A stretch of DNA of 16,141 nt from Bacteroidetes bacterium HGW-Bacteroidetes-12 (lineage in GTDB: Bacteria; Bacteroidota; Bacteroidia; Flavobacteriales_E; Vicingaceae): assembly GCA_002841035.1 (NCBI GenBank), contig PHDR01000018.1, forward strand, positions 1 to 16,141. The letters run 5' to 3'. The notes under the pieces are model-generated. The model was not told the origin of the DNA. It did no database searches and was given only the letters and a program-made list of their open reading frames with translations. Shown here piece after piece: positions 14,781-16,141 of the stretch (positions within the stretch are counted from its first letter, which is position 1; each line of letters begins with the position of its first letter). The position numbers and the translations under genes are program-made.

Positions 14781-14822
14781 ATTAACCAATAACATTTAAC
14801 CAATAACAAATAACGATTAACA
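14781..14822 (+). repeat. Three-copy 14-base tandem repeat in the dnaJ leader
   Basis: ATTAACCAATAACA, TTTAACCAATAACA and AATAACGATTAACA lie head to tail and end 6 bases before the dnaJ ATG (14829). The first two differ at one base; the third is more diverged. They occupy the place of a ribosome-binding site but contain no Shine-Dalgarno-like purine run. The A-rich, unstructured character may help initiation in a phylum that uses few such sites. Confidence 0.75.
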
Positions 14823-14828
14823 ACAATA

Positions 14829-15950
14829 ATGAGCAAGAGAGATTATTACGAAATATTGGGAGTTTCAAAAAGTGCATCGGAAGCAGAAATAAAAAAAGCA
14901 TACAGACAAATGGCTATAAAATATCATCCCGACAAAAATCCAGATGATAAAACAGCAGAAGATAAATTTAAAGAAGCTGCTGAAGCGTATGAAGTATTAA
15001 GTAATGCCGAAAAAAGACAACGATACGACCGTTTTGGCCATCAAGGTGTTGGTGGAGCAGCTGGAGGCGGTTTTGGCGGTGGCGGAATGAATATGGACGA
15101 TATTTTCTCTCAATTTGGAGATATATTTGGCGGTGGAGGCGGATTTAGTGGTTTTGGTGGTGGGCAAAGCAGAAGACAACGTGTTCACAGAGGAAGTAAC
15201 TTAAGGGTTAGAGTAAAAATGACCTTAAAAGAAATAGCCAACGGTGTTGAAAAGAAAATTAAAGTAACTAAACTGGTAAATGCTGAAGGCGTTACATTTA
15301 AAACTTGTTCGCAGTGTCAAGGTTCCGGGCAAGTTACCCGAATTGCAAATACCATTTTAGGTCAAATGCAAACATCTGCACCTTGTCCTTCTTGTGGTGG
15401 AGATGGTAAAATCATAGATAAAAAACCTGCCGATGCAAATCATGAAGGCTTAGTTAGAAAAGAAGAACTAATAACGATAGATATTCCTGCTGGCGTAGAA
15501 GATGGTATGCAACTATCTGTTTCTGGTAAAGGAAATGCTGGTCCAAAAGATGGAATTGCTGGTGATTTAATTGTGCTAATTGAAGAAATTCCTCATGAAA
15601 CAATCAAGCGAGATGGAGTTAATTTGTTGTACGATTTATACCTCAATTTTTGTGATGCCGCCTTGGGAGCTTCTTTAGAAATTCCTACCATAGATGGAAA
15701 AGTGAAAATAAAAATTGAACCTGGTACTCAAAGTGGCAAAGTACTTAGATTAAAAGGGAAAGGACTACCTCAAATTCAAGGATATGGAAGAGGAGATTTC
15801 CTCATTTACATAAATGTTTGGACACCTCAACAACTCTCAAAAGAAGAAAAAGCAGCAATAGAAAAATTAAAAAAATCTGAAAATTTTGTTCCAAAACCTA
15901 CAAGTAAAGACAAAGGTTTTTTTGATAGAATGAAGGATTATTTTAAATAA
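14829..15950 (+). CDS. dnaJ: Chaperone protein DnaJ with a reduced zinc region
   Basis: A 373-residue Hsp40 co-chaperone that brings substrates to DnaK and stimulates its ATPase. The J domain (1-70) has the HPD motif at 33-35. A Gly/Phe-rich linker (73-113) follows, then the cysteine-rich region and C-terminal substrate domains (to about 333). Only two CxxCxGxG motifs are present, CSQCQGSG (160-167) and CPSCGGDG (186-193), where type I DnaJ normally has four. The flanking motifs, which together build zinc centre I, are replaced by VNAEGVTF and PADANHEG, whereas centre II (the two inner motifs) is intact. The reading frame is otherwise clean and the length is ordinary, so this is a lineage form rather than decay; my recollection is that Flavobacteriia DnaJ often look this way. 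It is probably co-transcribed with grpE. Confidence 0.95.
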   Translation: MSKRDYYEILGVSKSASEAEIKKAYRQMAIKYHPDKNPDDKTAEDKFKEAAEAYEVLSNAEKRQRYDRFGHQGVGGAAGGGFGGGGMNMDDIFSQFGDIFGGGGGFSGFGGGQSRRQRVHRGSNLRVRVKMTLKEIANGVEKKIKVTKLVNAEGVTFKTCSQCQGSGQVTRIANTILGQMQTSAPCPSCGGDGKIIDKKPADANHEGLVRKEELITIDIPAGVEDGMQLSVSGKGNAGPKDGIAGDLIVLIEEIPHETIKRDGVNLLYDLYLNFCDAALGASLEIPTIDGKVKIKIEPGTQSGKVLRLKGKGLPQIQGYGRGDFLIYINVWTPQQLSKEEKAAIEKLKKSENFVPKPTSKDKGFFDRMKDYFK

Positions 15951-15953
15951 TTT

Positions 15954-16141
15954 ATTAAAAAAAATATTTTTTTATTCTTTATATTAACTATAAACTTATT
16001 TGTTGGAGATGCACATTCTCAGTGTATAAACACTTCATCTTATGGAAGTGCCACTGCACCTACTAATACAACCCCAGTAACAATTAGTACTTGTAATTAT
16101 CAAACAGAATATAGCACTATAAGTAACATTGTTGCTGGCAA
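15954..16141 (+). CDS. N-terminal part of a secreted protein with apparent ATT start
   Basis: An open frame, the same frame as dnaJ, continues from the dnaJ stop to the window edge. Codons from 15954 read ATT-AAA-AAA-AAT then a hydrophobic stretch (IFLFFILTINLFVG) and DAHSQ/C, which is a textbook signal peptide if ATT is read as Met. The mature part begins CINTSSYGSATAP and includes TISTCNYQTEYSTISNIVAG, the style of start seen on large secreted Bacteroidota proteins that often end in a T9SS tail. No ATG, GTG or TTG in frame precedes the hydrophobic core; the only nearby ATG (16009) is in another frame and stops at once. It begins 3 bases after the dnaJ stop. Possibilities are a true non-canonical start, a point change of ATG to ATT, or a silenced gene. 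The function is unknown; the remainder lies outside the window. Confidence 0.6.
   Translation, partial: MKKNIFLFFILTINLFVGDAHSQCINTSSYGSATAPTNTTPVTISTCNYQTEYSTISNIVAG

Noticed and set aside
15957..15974. A-tract followed by T-tract after dnaJ as a terminator
   Set aside because: No G-C pairs in the stem, and the segment codes the start of a plausible signal peptide in the downstream open frame.

Overview
The window is AT-rich DNA from a member of the Bacteroidota, most likely a flavobacterium-type lineage (order Flavobacteriales; I would not go to genus). The evidence is: type IX secretion system (T9SS) C-terminal sorting domains of both the A and B classes on large secreted proteins; a DUF4290 gene fused by a one-base overlap to murA; a DnaJ zinc region of the form I associate with Flavobacteriia; almost no Shine-Dalgarno sequences; and repeated matches to the Bacteroidota promoter TTG-N18-20-TAnnTTTG.

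Left half (1-8766, all minus strand). The window opens with the first 22 codons of rpsL (ribosomal protein S12), which runs off the left edge and has a near-perfect promoter. Next come three genes for secreted surface proteins. The middle one (3418-4896) is a collagen-like fibre protein ending in a self-cleaving S74 intramolecular chaperone. 55 bases downstream of it, and probably in the same transcript, is a 1003-residue repeat adhesin with a type B T9SS tail (351-3362). Further upstream, with its own promoter, a long palindrome-rich leader and a terminator, is a 1185-residue subtilisin-like protease carrying PKD domains, Asp-box (BNR-like) repeats and a type A T9SS tail (5209-8766).

Right half (9005-15950, all plus strand) is housekeeping. 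It holds a UvrD/PcrA helicase, then DUF4290 and murA (translationally coupled), a TlpA-like thioredoxin with its own promoter and a strong terminator, and then grpE and dnaJ. The murA product has Asp in place of the usual catalytic-loop Cys, a change known to confer fosfomycin insensitivity. DnaJ keeps only two of its four zinc-binding motifs. Right after dnaJ, in the same frame, an open frame begins that encodes a classic signal peptide and a secreted-protein N-terminus but has no ATG; the best start is ATT. It runs off the right edge.

I found no tRNA, rRNA, CRISPR array, insertion sequence or phage gene. The most interesting parts are the collagen/S74 fibre gene paired with a T9SS adhesin, the palindromes in the protease leader, the possible ATT-started secreted gene, and short tandem repeats in the spacers next to murA and between grpE and dnaJ.
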